From positions 18,329,753-18,393,752 of the forward strand of contig HG738138.1 of assembly GCA_000499405.2 (NCBI GenBank): a stretch of 64,000 bases of DNA, given 5' to 3'. Positions 39,901-51,597 of this stretch are shown one piece after another. The position numbers and the translations under genes were made by a program. The notes beneath the pieces are model-generated. The model saw nothing but the letters and a program-made list of their open reading frames with translations. It was not told where the DNA came from and ran no database searches. Position 1 is the stretch's first letter, and each line of letters starts with the position of its first letter. The stretch is from Onchocerca volvulus. Taxonomy: Eukaryota > Nematoda > Chromadorea > Rhabditida > Onchocercidae.

Positions 39901-42900
39901 TTAAAGAATTTTAATAACGGGATTTACGACAATATTGCATGAAGGTTGTATGTGGGCTGTCTCATATGAAGGAACTACATGTGAATCATTGTTTTACGAT
40001 GGTCAAAGAAGACCAAAATTGTTTGAGAGTGTGGCTTATTGAATAAAATATGTCGTTTCAAATTTATTTATTTTTTTGTTATGCGATTTATGAATACTAA
40101 TAAATATACCCCATCATTTTAATTGCCGATTAACTGATAAATGAACAATATCTGTTGATCGTTAATCTTAATCAGTTGACATTGTCTATCAGTTGTTTAT
40201 TGCTAGAAAAATAACACTTTCTATTATCCATTTGGTAAACAGATACACATAAATTATTTATCATTTAATTACTTAATAACTTTTCTTTCGCGTTTTAGCT
40301 AAAAAAAGAAAAAAAAATTCGTAATTTGACAAGTGCTGTGATTTAGCAAATTATTTCAAGGACTTTTCAGTTTTGATGAAATTGATTTAGTGAACTGTAT
40401 AACGGAACGGTTTTTCAGTTGACTCAATTGCTTACATATGAGCAAAAGCGTAACGTACCACTGGAGCAGAAAGCTGCTGAACGATTATTAGCTATGGCTG
40501 AATATGAAAAATTAGTGCAAGAATTTGTGGAAGAACTGAAGAAGAAAAATTCTGATGGTGAGAACTTTTAATTCATTTTTGATGATCGGGTAAGGCTATA
40601 TGAGAGAAGAGTGAAATTTAGTACGCATTTTTATACTACTTCAACTTTGCACAAAATGAATGCAGTTAATGTCATCGATGTGGTTATGGAAGATTGTAAG
40701 TTCAGTGGTAAATGACAATAGTACATCAGAAGCTGCATGTATTGTTAAACGGAAATAATCGTACGGCCATTCCAAAAAGAAAAAACTGTCACATACAGCA
40801 GCAGTTCAGATGCTGAATAGAAAAGACAATTAAATAAAAGAATGGTATAAGTTAAAATATTAATGCTTGGCCAACATCGGAAGCAATTCTCTGATGGTTC
40901 TTTTAGTTGGCGCTATGTATTCAGATATATTCTATTGCTGATTTAGGTTTATATTGATGTTTGGAAGTTAAGGAATGAATCAATAATATTCGTCAATTTT
41001 CTGAAGAAGTACGAACTTAAATTTATGATTGTTTTACTCACAGAAACATGTAAAAATCTTGAAATATTGAAATTGCAGAGAAAAATAGCTTAGGCGGATC
41101 AAAATCGGTGGGCAGACCAGGTCCAGAAAGAAATTTGTCACCGGATGATGTTACCCAACTAATTAAAGAACGAGATCAGCTAGCAGAGGAAGTAAATTCA
41201 CTGGAAACAAGTTACAGTGAACTCTTCAGACGTTATGAAAAATTACGACAAACAAGTGTTGAAATTAAGCGAGTGCGTTTTCTTTTTATCTTTTGTCTGT
41301 TCACAATTTTTCACTAGCGATATCGATCAGCCCTTTTATGAGATTTCGTTATGTTATGTGAACCTTTTTATTGGGTAATAGATAAATGTATCATTACATA
41401 TTTAGGTGATAATGAAATTTCCTCATTTTCTGAACATTTTACTGAGATCTTTAATTGGTTTCGGCTATCTAGTATTGAAGCAGTGAGAAGTAATTCCTAA
41501 AAGATTTAATCGAGCCCATATTAGGATTTGTTATTCGAAAAATTCATTCGACTTGTGCCATTCAGGTTTGGTTGACTAGTAAATTTAATTGACTGTTTCA
41601 TAATTGCCGTTATAAGTTACGTTCAGAAGACCTTAATGCGCAGCTATATTATCTATCGAATCAGTGAAAGGTATTTGCACTAAATATTGGGTTTTAAGAA
41701 CTGTAAACTTCTATTTTCAGAATGAAGAAAGTGTCAAAAGTTCATCTGAAGAAATGGCAAGGAGATATTCAGTTCTTGCTGAGAAATTTGAAATGCTCCG
41801 ACGAAATGCTGAAGAGCAGCTTGATCTGTTAGTCTTTAATTAACTGTTCAAACATAAAATATATATTGATTTTATCCATTTCTCCATGCTAAACAGTATG
41901 AACTTAACTAATTCAGTTTTGTATCTAAATTAGATAACAATCGCACTAAATAGTAATGCATTACTTATTCTAGGTAATTGAAAGGTTTTGAAAAGTTGGC
42001 TGTTTTTGCTTGTCACGTTGATATAGAATTGTTTAGTTTATTTGGTATCCCAGGCAAGAATGGATTGGAATAAATAATTAAATGGCTAATGTCTTCCTTA
42101 AACCTTTTCAAGAAAAATATGCTAAACTGTAGCTGGCTCCATCAGCAGCAAATTCATTGCATACAAATTAAAGGAAATATATTGTTGTAGTACTTTAAGT
42201 ACTTTATTCCGATTGTCATCTTACGAATATTCAAATATTTCTACCAAATTTTTTTGTTTTGTTTCGCCATAGCGTTAACATAGTCACTTAATTTTTTGAA
42301 AAAAATGTATTTGTGCTTTATGCTGTAAATTATTTTTCAATTATTGTAAATGAAGTTTTTATGGTCCTTGAGTCACAATTATGTTAATGGATAATTTTAC
42401 AGCGCAAATAACGAAATCGATCGACTGATAAAGCAACATGAAGCGGATACACTTGGTTTGCGCTTGAAAGTGAAACATCAGGAATCAAAGATCAATAGTT
42501 TGACTGTGAGTCTGGAAGCTAGAGTAAGTCACGGTATATTTGCAGTTAATGGGATGGTGGGAGAGATTTACTTTTGAACCAGATCATATTTATAAATATA
42601 TAGAGTTATTTCTGTATTAGATTTTTTCGTTGCACAGCAAATTAGAAAAGAGAAAGGCATTAACAGAAATTTGAATAAATTTGAAATTGGAAGTAGAAAA
42701 AAATTAAATTTATCTGAATAGCGTATGAGAATTAGTTGGGCTTTGTCCTATTTTTGATCAGAGATGTGAATGTTAATATATTTTGGATTTTATAATAAGA
42801 AATGCAGAACTTGAAATTATTCTCTCCAACTAATCCTGGTTCTGTTTAATTTTAGTTTCAGTTATTTAACTTACGCAGTTCAATACCGCTATTCTGTTCA

Positions 42901-44057
42901 AATAATTTAGAACTCTTTATTTATCATTATGCTTAATTTAAAACTCTTTAGTCATATTAGCTGTTCTTTCAGTTTTCTGCATTTTGTTTTGTCTATTTTG
43001 GCGAATTTTTTTACTTGCTGCGCAAGGAAATTGGAAGTCATAGCTAGGAATTTATAAGGAAAAGTAACTATAAAATTTGAAAGGAAAGTAGTGGTAAATT
43101 AGAGAATAAACTGCATAATGAGAAGATGAGAATAAAATTTTAAAAGTGAAAATGAAACTTTGAGTAGAAAAAATTGTTGATGTAATTTTTATTGCTATCG
43201 CAAAATGCATCATCTACAGAACCGAGCAGACGTATTGAATCTAAATTTCAGATCCCTTCTATTGTTTTATCCTGATCTAAAAATTAGTGCTTGTTTTTTT
43301 TGCAAGAAAAAAAAGGGGAATAGAACATGCAATCTTGCACCTGTTTTACATACGATTTTTCTGTCACACTTTAAGTAGATGGGTTATTTTGCCATTAAAG
43401 AGCCTATCTCTACTTTAATCAGCCAAAAAATAGTTTGTCATATTATTTACAAAGATGATAATGGTTAGTAGGGAATTAGGTGACAAGAGAAAAGAAGAAA
43501 AGGAAGGAAAAGATTATTAATAATAGTATTATGCATTGCATCTTTTACAATTTAAAAAACATTGCGATTGAAGTTTTGTTATCCCATTCTCTTGTCATTA
43601 GATCGAAGCTAGAGCCAGCAAAAGACTTGGAAAGTTAAGAACAATATATTTCATTCATCCTTCATACAATTTTTTGTTATCTTAAAAATTATATATGTGG
43701 AATAGTGTTCATTGATTCGTAAGACTAGAGACTTTTTGCTTCAAGGAGATATCAGTATTAGCTTATTAGGTGTTAAATAAAATCATTTTTGGATTAGCTA
43801 TAATAATTGGAATCATCCATTTATTAAGTTAGCGCAATTCAGGACTGTCTTATTGTAAATTCATCTAATTTGGATGCAATGCATTCGCTGTTTTTGTTTT
43901 ATTCTTTTAAATATAAAAATTTTGCATGATTTTTTTCATTTTATTTTAAATGGATTTGTTTATTTATTTGTAGCAAAAAGAACTGGAAAGTATGACGGCA
44001 ATATTTGAAGAAGTAATTACGAAAGCGGAGGCAAATGATGCTGCAGTCGATGCTTGA
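27947..44057 (+). CDS. tac-1: TACC-domain centrosomal protein (long form)
   Basis: TACC proteins bind XMAP215/ZYG-9 and help microtubules grow from centrosomes. Exons: 27947-28013, 28323-28453, 28644-29480, 30920-31001, 33828-34059, 38185-38312, 38806-39217, 39302-39401 (or 39359), 39807-39899, 40419-40557, 41079-41272, 41721-41827, 42403-42523, 43974-44057; about 908 residues. The long N-terminal half is Ser/Thr/Glu-rich and looks disordered; exon 38806-39217 is Gln/Pro-rich. The last 200 or so residues are a coiled coil matching the TACC domain, with LIKERDQLAEEVNSLE, SYSELFRRYEKLR, MARRYSVLAEKFEML and NAEEQLDLANNEIDRL. The donor at 28454 (GTGATC) was preferred to 28419 because only it keeps the frame. 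The 5' end is less sure than the 3' end. The C. elegans homologue is, from memory, only about 260 residues. Confidence 0.88.
29481..30919 (+). other. tac-1 intron containing AAT/AGT repeat
   Basis: An intron of 1.4 kb. Apart from the trinucleotide repeat listed separately, nothing was recognised on either strand. Confidence 0.6.
30462..30582. repeat. Imperfect (AAT/AGT)n trinucleotide repeat
   Basis: About 120 bases of AAT, AGT, GAT and ATT triplets in one register. It gives Asn/Ser- and Ile/Thr-rich open frames on both strands, which are by-products of the repeat. Confidence 0.85.
33106..33172 (+). CDS. Alternative first coding exon of tac-1
   Basis: This short exon starts with ATG, encodes about 22 residues (MPSLTGSAVVSVMKLFGKKK and two more) and ends at a strong GTAAGT donor in phase 1. 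The next tac-1 exon at 33828 needs phase 1, so the join is in frame and would give a form of about 558 residues without the Ser/Thr-rich N-terminal half. Used as an internal exon from the nearby upstream AGs it would bring a stop or the wrong frame, so a separate promoter or trans-splice site is the simpler reading. The basic KKKK end may matter for targeting; that is inference. Confidence 0.6.
34060..38184 (+). other. Large tac-1 intron (4.1 kb)
   Basis: No further exon was supported. The open frames at 34545-34895 and 36168-36508 lack conserved-looking sequence. A 22-A run lies at 35252-35273. Confidence 0.5.
35252..35273 (+). repeat. A22 homopolymer in tac-1 intron
   Basis: An uninterrupted run of 22 A. 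Confidence 0.9.
38558..38618 (+). repeat. 61-base pure pyrimidine tract in tac-1 intron
   Basis: Only T and C occur over this stretch, inside the intron before the Gln/Pro-rich exon at 38806. It may bind polypyrimidine-tract proteins or form triplex DNA, but could simply be low-complexity drift. Confidence 0.85.
42524..43973 (+). other. Last tac-1 intron (1.45 kb)
   Basis: AT-rich intron between the coiled-coil exon and the final 28-codon exon. Nothing else was recognised in it. Confidence 0.6.
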
Positions 44058-47000
44058 TTCGAGCAAAATTTTGTCTTGTTTGTATGGTACTTATCGTTAA
44101 AATACCGAAATATATTATTTTAGATTTTGCTGTATTATTTGCAAATTTTCAAAATTATTTGAAAATTGCATTTCTGCTGTTATTTTAAATTTTATTGTGT
44201 ATTCACTTCTTTTTCTCTATGTTAACGGTATATTCGAGCTGCAAAACAGCTGAGAAATATAGTTATTCAAATTCTATAATGTCTCGATTTTTAACCTTTC
44301 TATTTGCTTCCTCGTCTTCTTTTTGATTCATTTCAGATTACGGATATATCTCTGATTTTAAACGAATCAAAAAAAGAAAACTAGGAAAGCATATGTGCAT
44401 ACTAAAAATTTCGTCTAAATTTTTTTGATTCCTATTTATAGTTCGAAACTTTATCCATGCTGGCACTTTTTGTGATTCAAAAACGATAAGTGAAACTTTT
44501 GGAAGATGTATAGTAACTGTGCACCAATTCTTTTATATATATGTGCTACGTTTGTGAATACATCAATACTTTTCTATGTATATGCTAGTTTGTGAATACG
44601 GTGAGCCTGAAAGGCATTTATTTTCATTTCCATTTTCTGTATTGACACTTCATAATTTTTTTAAAATCTTTTTTATTGCTTGTAAGCTTATTTGAATCTT
44701 CAGTTTACATGGAATTTTTGATTATTTATATTCCAGCATGTTAAATTGTGGATCATTTTTCCAAATTTGAAAAGAATAGGATTGTCATATATCCCATATT
44801 TTTGAATTATGTGAAGAGGGAATTCGAAATTATTTAAAGATAAAAAATTTCCAAAATTCAAATTTTTGAGAAATTCATTAAAAACTGCCATAGCACCGCT
44901 TTGTACTATGTTAGATTTTTAATCTCTACTAGTGTATTTCTCTGGCTTTGTAGTAGATCTCATCTCACATTTAGTCGGATCTTTATTATTTTTTTCATAT
45001 TCATAGTGAAAATAAAAAATAGTGAATTTCGGTGAAATCGGAAATAGGCTTTATTGAATGTTAGTTTGAGCAGTTATGTCACGGAAATCGGATGATGGAA
45101 ATAAATTTGATTTCGAAGGACAGCTATTTCTTGTCATCTGAAAGGAAGTAAAGAGTGTTCAAGAAACATTTTTTCTTTTATCCCTTCTGGAAATCTTAAT
45201 TCATCTTGACATCATATTTTTTTCTTTCCTTGTTAATCTTGAATATTTAGAAAATTGATTTTTAAAGAAATTTTAGAGAAGAATCCCACAATTTTTTAAA
45301 AGATTCATATCTTTGCATGATATTAATGGAGAAGAAGCTGTTCCTGAAAACAGTTTCTATATTTAGAGGAATATAAATCTTCAGACAATATTTTAGAATT
45401 AGTATTTATCTTCTATAACTGTATTTTATTCTCGTTTCCTCGCCTATTTGTGATATTTCAATTTTTCTTCAAATTTTCTGGTAATTGTGTTGAAAAATTC
45501 CTTTAGTTTAGGAGTTTCTTTTTCATATTAAAAATATGTGCATATGCTTGTTAAATTGACAATAAAGCAATCAGTGCTATAGAAATAAAGAAAAATAGAC
45601 AAACTAAAAAGAAATGCATAGAATGCTATTGATCAAGATCCCTGTTAAGAAGTAGGATTTCCTGTCAGATGACATTTATTTCGAATAATTCTGGCTGATC
45701 CTCGATAACAATTAAGAAGAAGTTAGAATATATCAAATCTTACATCTGCTTTGTTAAAATCTTTTAGAAATGCACTTTTCGGTTCATACAAATGGTCTAC
45801 TTTACATATCCATCCTCCTCATTTATATTCCATTATCTATGAGATTGAATAATCCAAACAATAGAGGTTAGGAGTACGATTCCTTGAGGATTTCTAATTT
45901 TCCTCTACTAAATTCTATGACAAATTTTGGAAATAGAAAGATAGACAATTTCAGCTAAAGGTTTGTGATCCCGCTTCCCCCATATTTTGGGTTTTCTATA
46001 ATTCGCTTATAGAATATAGATTTTTTTCAATCCATTGATCAGATTTTTTGGATATATTTGTCATTTTGGGGATTTCGACCTATCATATTGAAGTCTTAAA
46101 TCTGTCTGCATAGCTTTTTCGTCGGAAATCTTGCCTTTTCATGCGGGGAATCCTTAACTTCGATAATTTCGAATTTATTTGGTTTTCCGCTGCTGAAATT
46201 TCAGCTCATCTAGTAAATCCTTAAAATTGCCAAGGATGTCGTACCATCCAGGACAATCATCCTCTTTAATAGCGCTGTTGTTGACATCATCATACGTAGA
46301 ATTCAGGCTTCATTATCAATTACTAATGGTAGTATCTATCGTTTCACTGCTAAACACAAAGAGTAGTCGAGGACTGGATTGTAAAAGTTCGAAAAGAGAA
46401 ATTCGATTGCCTTTCTTTTTCGAATTAAATGATTATACGGATGATTTATTGAGATGATTTTTGATCTGTAATTAATATAGGTCATCTCAGAATAGATCAG
46501 TTTTGTATCAAAACATACTCATTATTTTCAAGCGGTTTTTCTATATTTTCATTTTACGTCAGTTTCATGTTCTATCAAAATAATCGGTAAGAATCAGAAA
46601 ACGAATTGATAAGTTTTACTGCTGAATTTGCAACAACAAATTTCCGTATTTTTTGCTTTTCGGATTTATTAAGAAAAATGATTGTTTAGCATTATTTTCG
46701 TTAAAAGAGACATATTTTTTCAACGAAAGTGCTAAGATCGCTGGAAATGATACAATATAACGAGAAAAGATATAATTAAATAAGCGGAAAATTTGTCAAC
46801 TTTTCACCCATTGTTTAATGAATTCTTGTATATCCGTCAGTTTTTTTTGTAATGAAGCAAAAATGTTTATTAGATTTTGAATCCTTCATCTTCGGGAATT
46901 TGGCATGAATAAATTCGATTTATACTATTCTAGCGTGAATCAATTTAAGCAAAATGTTCCATATGGCATTTGCAATGGAATAACATATCTATGCGAAATG

Positions 47001-47415
47001 CATTCATTTTCTCACTTTCAAGCTTTTTAGCAAGCTAAAGTCAAGTAAATGCCACGTGAAGTTAATTGCATATTTCCAAATTAAATGAACTCAAATGATT
47101 GATAAGTTGCAAATGAAGTTAGGTGATAATATTGTTAAATTGTTGAATAGAAATCACTTTGCAAAACATTAAGAGGAAGGAATCATAAGTATGCGCTCCA
47201 AATCATTCATCTTTTCCAGAAATTTTCTTAGCAATTCTTTAATTAATGAAGTTTAATGCTGAATCTTTGTCATATATTCAAATTATTATGTAAAAATTTT
47301 CTTAATTTTACTTTCTCATGTAAAATTTGAATAAACAAAAAAAATTTGTAATCTTTTCGCATGAAATGTATAAATAATTAAATTATTCAAATTTAATAGC
47401 TATTAATCATTTGCC
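44058..47415. other. tac-1 3' flank and gene-free DNA
   Basis: AATAAA words at 45011-45016 and 45561-45566 are possible poly(A) signals of tac-1. Open frames such as 46227-46457 look random. No other exon or RNA gene was recognised. Confidence 0.4.
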
Positions 47416-47424
47416 TATAAAAAG
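47416..47424 (+). promoter_or_regulatory. TATA box of microprotein gene
   Basis: TATAAAAAG lies about 150 bases before the ATG of the one-exon microprotein gene. Transcription would begin near 47445-47455, leaving a leader of some 115 bases. TATA boxes in nematodes often go with strongly or stage-specifically expressed genes; that link is inference here. Confidence 0.4.
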
Positions 47425-47483
47425 AGAATAAATAGACGCAACAAATCAGTTTGATTTAATATTAACAAGAAGTTATTCGGATA

Positions 47484-47513
47484 AGTCGACCAAGTTTAAA
47501 AGTCGACCAAGAA
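47484..47513 (+). repeat. Direct repeat in microprotein 5' leader
   Basis: AAGTCGACCAAG occurs twice, about 18 bases apart, in the presumed 5' leader just before the coding sequence. Confidence 0.7.
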
Positions 47514-47568
47514 CATTTCTCTTAGAACGAGAAAGCGAAGTGATACGAAATCTGTGAGCAGAAAAGAC

Positions 47569-47706
47569 ATGGGTGCAGCTATAATTATATTTCTGCTCAT
47601 TTTAATTGGTCTCGGTGTTGCTTATCAGATGGGAATCCTGGAACCTTACATCAAGGAAGCGCAGGCACGAATGAAGCAAGGCAGTGGTGGAGGGCCTTCT
47701 CAATAA
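47569..47706 (+). CDS. 45-residue single-pass membrane microprotein
   Basis: An intronless frame starts MGAAIIIFLLILIGLGVAYQ, a strong hydrophobic helix (residues 3-20), and continues with an amphipathic charged stretch (EPYIKEAQARMKQ) and a Gly-rich tail SGGGPSQ. I do not recognise the family. The composition is far from random AT-rich DNA, and the coding part is clearly more GC-rich than its flanks. A TATA box lies upstream and an AATAAA about 340 bases downstream, which together support a small gene. It could be an organelle or plasma-membrane small protein, or a signal peptide with a short secreted tail, though no cleavage site stands out. Confidence 0.55.
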   Translation: MGAAIIIFLLILIGLGVAYQMGILEPYIKEAQARMKQGSGGGPSQ

Positions 47707-48042
47707 AGGCTCCACATTTAAAAATAGCCGATTTGCTCTTCGTTTTCTAATGAATTTTATTTTTCTTGGAAGGAAATTCGACGAATTTTGAAACAACTTT
47801 AAAGATTCAAGGATATAAATGCTAAATCAGATCCAAGAACCGACAACTTAATTAATGCCTTCCCTTAAGAAGCTGCATACAACTGATCTATGTGATAAAT
47901 TCATTATTTAATTCACTGTTTCGACTGTTTTGTAACCTTTTAATTTCTTTATTAGTCGTCTTGTCACAATATTAACCATTGTCAACATTAAATATTTCTT
48001 ATCAGCATAATGAATGTTGAATTGGTTCACCATTAATAACAA

Positions 48043-48048
48043 AATAAA
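48043..48048 (+). terminator. Candidate poly(A) signal of microprotein gene
   Basis: AATAAA about 340 bases after the microprotein stop codon. Confidence 0.4.
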
Positions 48049-48327
48049 CTGGCATTAAACTAAATGGAAATTGAATAAAATGTTTATTCCCATATTTCTC
48101 ATTGTTGTCTCACACTTTGTTCGTTCGAATTCTATGATTTCAACAAAAAATTTTCGTGACATTATTCCTTGGATTGCGCTTTTGCATCTAATATTTCAGT
48201 TCCAATTGCTAATAATGGTCACTCAGAAAAGAATTATTTTTCAATTACACAAGTTCCAAACTAACGATGATCGCTTTTTTTTTTTTTTTTTTTGGTACTA
48301 TTGTGTTTGAGTTTTCATTTCTATAAA

Positions 48328-48546
48328 TGCTTTATCCTAAAAGTCCCAATATCAATAAGTAAAAATTTATTTTTAATTACTAAATACGACCGCATCTCCT
48401 TATTTTCGAAAGTCATCACTCGATGTTTTTACATTTTCTTCATAATTCTTTTTGCCTCATTACAAAATTCTTAATCGCCATTATTTATATCTATTTATAT
48501 AAGTATATATATAATGTGCTTCATTCTAAAAGTCCCAATATATCAA
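48328..48546. repeat. Two copies of a ~28-base direct repeat
   Basis: TGCTTTATCCTAAAAGTCCC... at 48328 and TGCTTCATTCTAAAAGTCCC... at 48517 are near-identical, about 190 bases apart. They may be remnants of a longer duplication. Confidence 0.6.
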
Positions 48547-48571
48547 AACATTTAAATTTTCTGTAGATCCA

Positions 48572-48595
48572 ATATATATATATATATATATATAT
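48572..48595. repeat. (TA)n microsatellite
   Basis: About 24 bases of alternating A and T. Confidence 0.9.
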
Positions 48596-49695
48596 CATCA
48601 CCAAATCTTTTTTTACCTACAATGTAAAAGTACTTATTTTTGGATGGCAGATAACAATCTCCCCAAAAAGTGTATATTAACTTATCGAATATTTGATCCG
48701 AGATCAAATGCACAAATATTATTTTTCACCACAAATATAACTGTGAAACCATTCATGAATTTAAAGATATTTTATAAAACTCATGTTCTTTTTTTTAAGA
48801 ATTGAAATTTCTCCATTTTTATTTATTTCTAAACTACTGCTTCAACTTAAAACTTTCGGCCTAATCCATTTGTTTTCCTTTTTCTTTGCAATCAAATCCT
48901 ACTGAATTGTACTTGCATTCATAATGCAGAAAGAAAGTGCATATAACATGTTAATTGACGAAAGATTTTTCAGTACATATCCCTACGCTAATAAAATTGA
49001 CATCAATACTGATATGATACTGATAGATTTTGAGACATCGGTTTTAATAACCATGCCAGCATTGTTAATTAACTTTCAATATAGGTTTTTACTATAACCT
49101 GATCAAAACCAGTAAAACATTAAGATTTTATTCATAAAAAAAAAGTTTTAACTCACGACTAACCAAAAAATCCCTTTTTTTTCTCAATAAAAGCAAAAAC
49201 AAAACTTAATTCAACTAGCAAGCATGGAGTAATGGAAGTATAATAATCTAACAAACTTCTTTGCACATGAAAGCAAACACTTTAAATACAAAGTCACACA
49301 ACCTTCGATATTTTCAAGATATGTATAACTATATAACCAAAATAATTTTACAATTTGAATTTCTTCAATAAAAGTATTTTATGGCTCTATTAGTTAACAT
49401 ATTTTATGCCCATACTGATGGAATGATGCAAATTCTGGACTAAACAGAAACACTCTAAAACATGCAGTAATTAATAGTTACACTAGAACCTCATACGTTT
49501 TTTATCAAGTTAAAATTATAGCTTCTAGTCAAGAATGAATCTTACACTTTCTCTAGAAATGCTCATTGTTTCTGATTTACGATCAAAAAAGAAAACGTAT
49601 TCTTCGTTCAAAACATATATTTCTGAATACCATTCAAAAATTTTGAAAATTCTAACTTCAGGTATGAAAATGACTAACAAATAATAGATTTCATG

Positions 49696-50772
49696 TCAAT
49701 CTTTGGAAGAAACAATGGTTAATGGTGTATAGAGATAATCGGCAAGTGTACGAAGTTTTGCCCGAAGAAGGCCAAGTGGCACTTCACTCCCTGCTTTTAT
49801 TGCCAGTAGCATATTAGCTACACGTGTCACGCCAATTACCCCATTTTCGCATTCCACCAACATCTCCATCAAATTTTCTCGCACTCCTGGAAAACAATTT
49901 GATGACAGATTAAGTAATCCTCTAGCTTTGTATTTTTCTGATTCTATGATATATCATCACTCCTCCGGAATATTTGGTTGACGAAAATTTAAGGAAGACT
50001 ACTGAACAACAAAAGCAAAAATATAAAATAAGATTCCAGAGACTCATAAATAAAATTGAATCGCATAACGCAAGTAAAATACACCAGTTTAGAATCGATT
50101 TTATCAATATAACGGGAATAGTTACAATAAAAATCAAATTATTTTTATCATCTCACTTTGACCACTTATGGTAAAAATTTATGTTGAAAATCCTCAATTA
50201 TTAAAAAAAAAAACCTTGTCTCTCGAAAGTTTCCCAAATATTGGAAATCAAAGCAGCAGATACGGTTGCATTTGCATCATTTCCTCCAACACTGTCATAA
50301 CCACTGTAAGCGAGCAGCAAACCTGAAACAGCATAAATCAACATCAATCGAAAATTAAAAAAATGACACTTGCATTCAGCTGATTGTTCAGAAATCACCG
50401 AAGAGATCACACTTGTAACAATATTTTCACTTGATGCTATCTGTTTAGATTCGATTACTTCTAGCTGATAAAAGTAACCATTTGAGCCTTTTATGACAAA
50501 ATAAATAATCAGATGCATATAATAAAAATAATTCTGGCAAATCCATCAACCTGAACTACATAGAGCTTCACTCCCATTTCATGATGCTCTTTCGCCGTTC
50601 TTTCTTGTTTTAATCATATACTGCTAAAAGAGAAGAAAGTACTTGTCAGTTTTACTAATGTCTAAAAAAAAAAGAAAAAATGACCTTCACGATTCAACAG
50701 GAGAGCACTGCTTTTAGTATTTGGCGTATTGACCTGTCCAAGAACTTCAGTTAATGCCTTCGGTTTCAACAT
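49696..50772 (-). CDS. lmtr-2: Ragulator complex subunit LAMTOR2 (p14)
   Basis: LAMTOR2 is a roadblock-fold scaffold of the Ragulator complex. It pairs with LAMTOR3 on the lysosome and anchors Rag GTPases for mTORC1 signalling. Exons on the minus strand are 50772-50685, 50322-50215 and 49886-49696, giving 128 residues (human 125). Family blocks are MLKPKALTEVLGQVNTP at the start, LLLAYSGY, VSAALISNIWETFERQG, and in the last exon GVIGVTRVANMLLAIKAG with LRTLADYLYTPLT. All phases close. It lies 826 bases after the rpb-9 stop on the same strand. An AATAAA (51061-51056) and a CATTCAG acceptor (about 50804) sit between them, suggesting it is a downstream operon gene released by trans-splicing. Confidence 0.95.
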
Positions 50773-51597
50773 CACTTTAATTCAAGTCTAGTTGTAGAAC
50801 CAACTGAATGAAACATAAACTTAGATTCGCATCAGAAATTTCACTTGCATTTCTTGCCAATCTCCATATCATCTTTCGCCCCACATTTTATATAATCTTT
50901 GAAAAAAATTTAACATATTCTAACTCATCGTATTCGTAATAATTACGCGTTACGATCCTAAATCGATTTCACACACAGTCCTGCAGATCTAATAAAATAA
51001 CAGAAAACTAAACTGATGATATTTCTATAGATATCATCACTTTCACTTCTGCTACTTTATTTCAAATACAAGCAAAATAAAAAAGGCCAGTCGCTAATGA
51101 ATCGATGAATAAGCAGACAAAACATATACATGATATTTTATATTTTAGCAAAAACAAATGTAATGTAAAAAAAAAAAAAAAAAAAAAAAAGAAAATTGAT
51201 GGAAACAAAATCAAAGAAAGAAATTCACAAGAAAAATATGAAAAATACTACGTCTAGTAATAATATCATTAAATCTCGATGATGCAAACGAGGACTGCCT
51301 TATACCTAAAATTCTATATTTCAAAACTTGGTAACGTAACATAATGTATCTCATTACATGAAATGAAAAATGATAGGATGTAATATACATAGTAATGTAA
51401 TAAAGCGTATGTAGTAATCATAAGAGACAATGACCAAGATATGAAGGTTCCGACTATTAAAATAATCATTTATAAAAATGTAAGAGATAAAGACTTTCAA
51501 CTGAATAAGAAACTGATTACAAAAATACATAACAGTGATGATCACGAAAATTATTCATTTTAAACAAATTTTTGATCCCATATAATTAATTGCAATT
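50773..51597 (-). promoter_or_regulatory. Intercistronic region rpb-9 / lmtr-2
   Basis: No coding exon is seen in these 825 bases. On the minus strand AATAAA occurs at 51061-51056, about 285 bases before the lmtr-2 ATG, and a pyrimidine-rich acceptor ends near 50804. A 24-A run lies at 51167-51190. The arrangement fits 3'-end formation plus trans-splicing inside an operon. Confidence 0.4.
51167..51190 (+). repeat. A24 homopolymer between rpb-9 and lmtr-2
   Basis: An uninterrupted run of 24 A, which reads as poly-T in the direction of the flanking genes. Confidence 0.9.

Larger units (their letters stand above)
48049..49695. other. Region between convergent genes, no gene seen
   Basis: It lies between the + strand microprotein gene and the - strand Ragulator gene. 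It holds a T17-18 run (48278-48294), an interspersed direct repeat (48328-48354 and 48517-48546, core TAAAAGTCCCAATAT) and a (TA)n run at 48572-48595. AATAAA on the minus strand at 49132-49127 could end the Ragulator transcript. Confidence 0.5.

Noticed and set aside
46227..46457. 76-codon plus-strand frame
   Set aside because: No recognisable domain, no promoter or splice context; probably chance.
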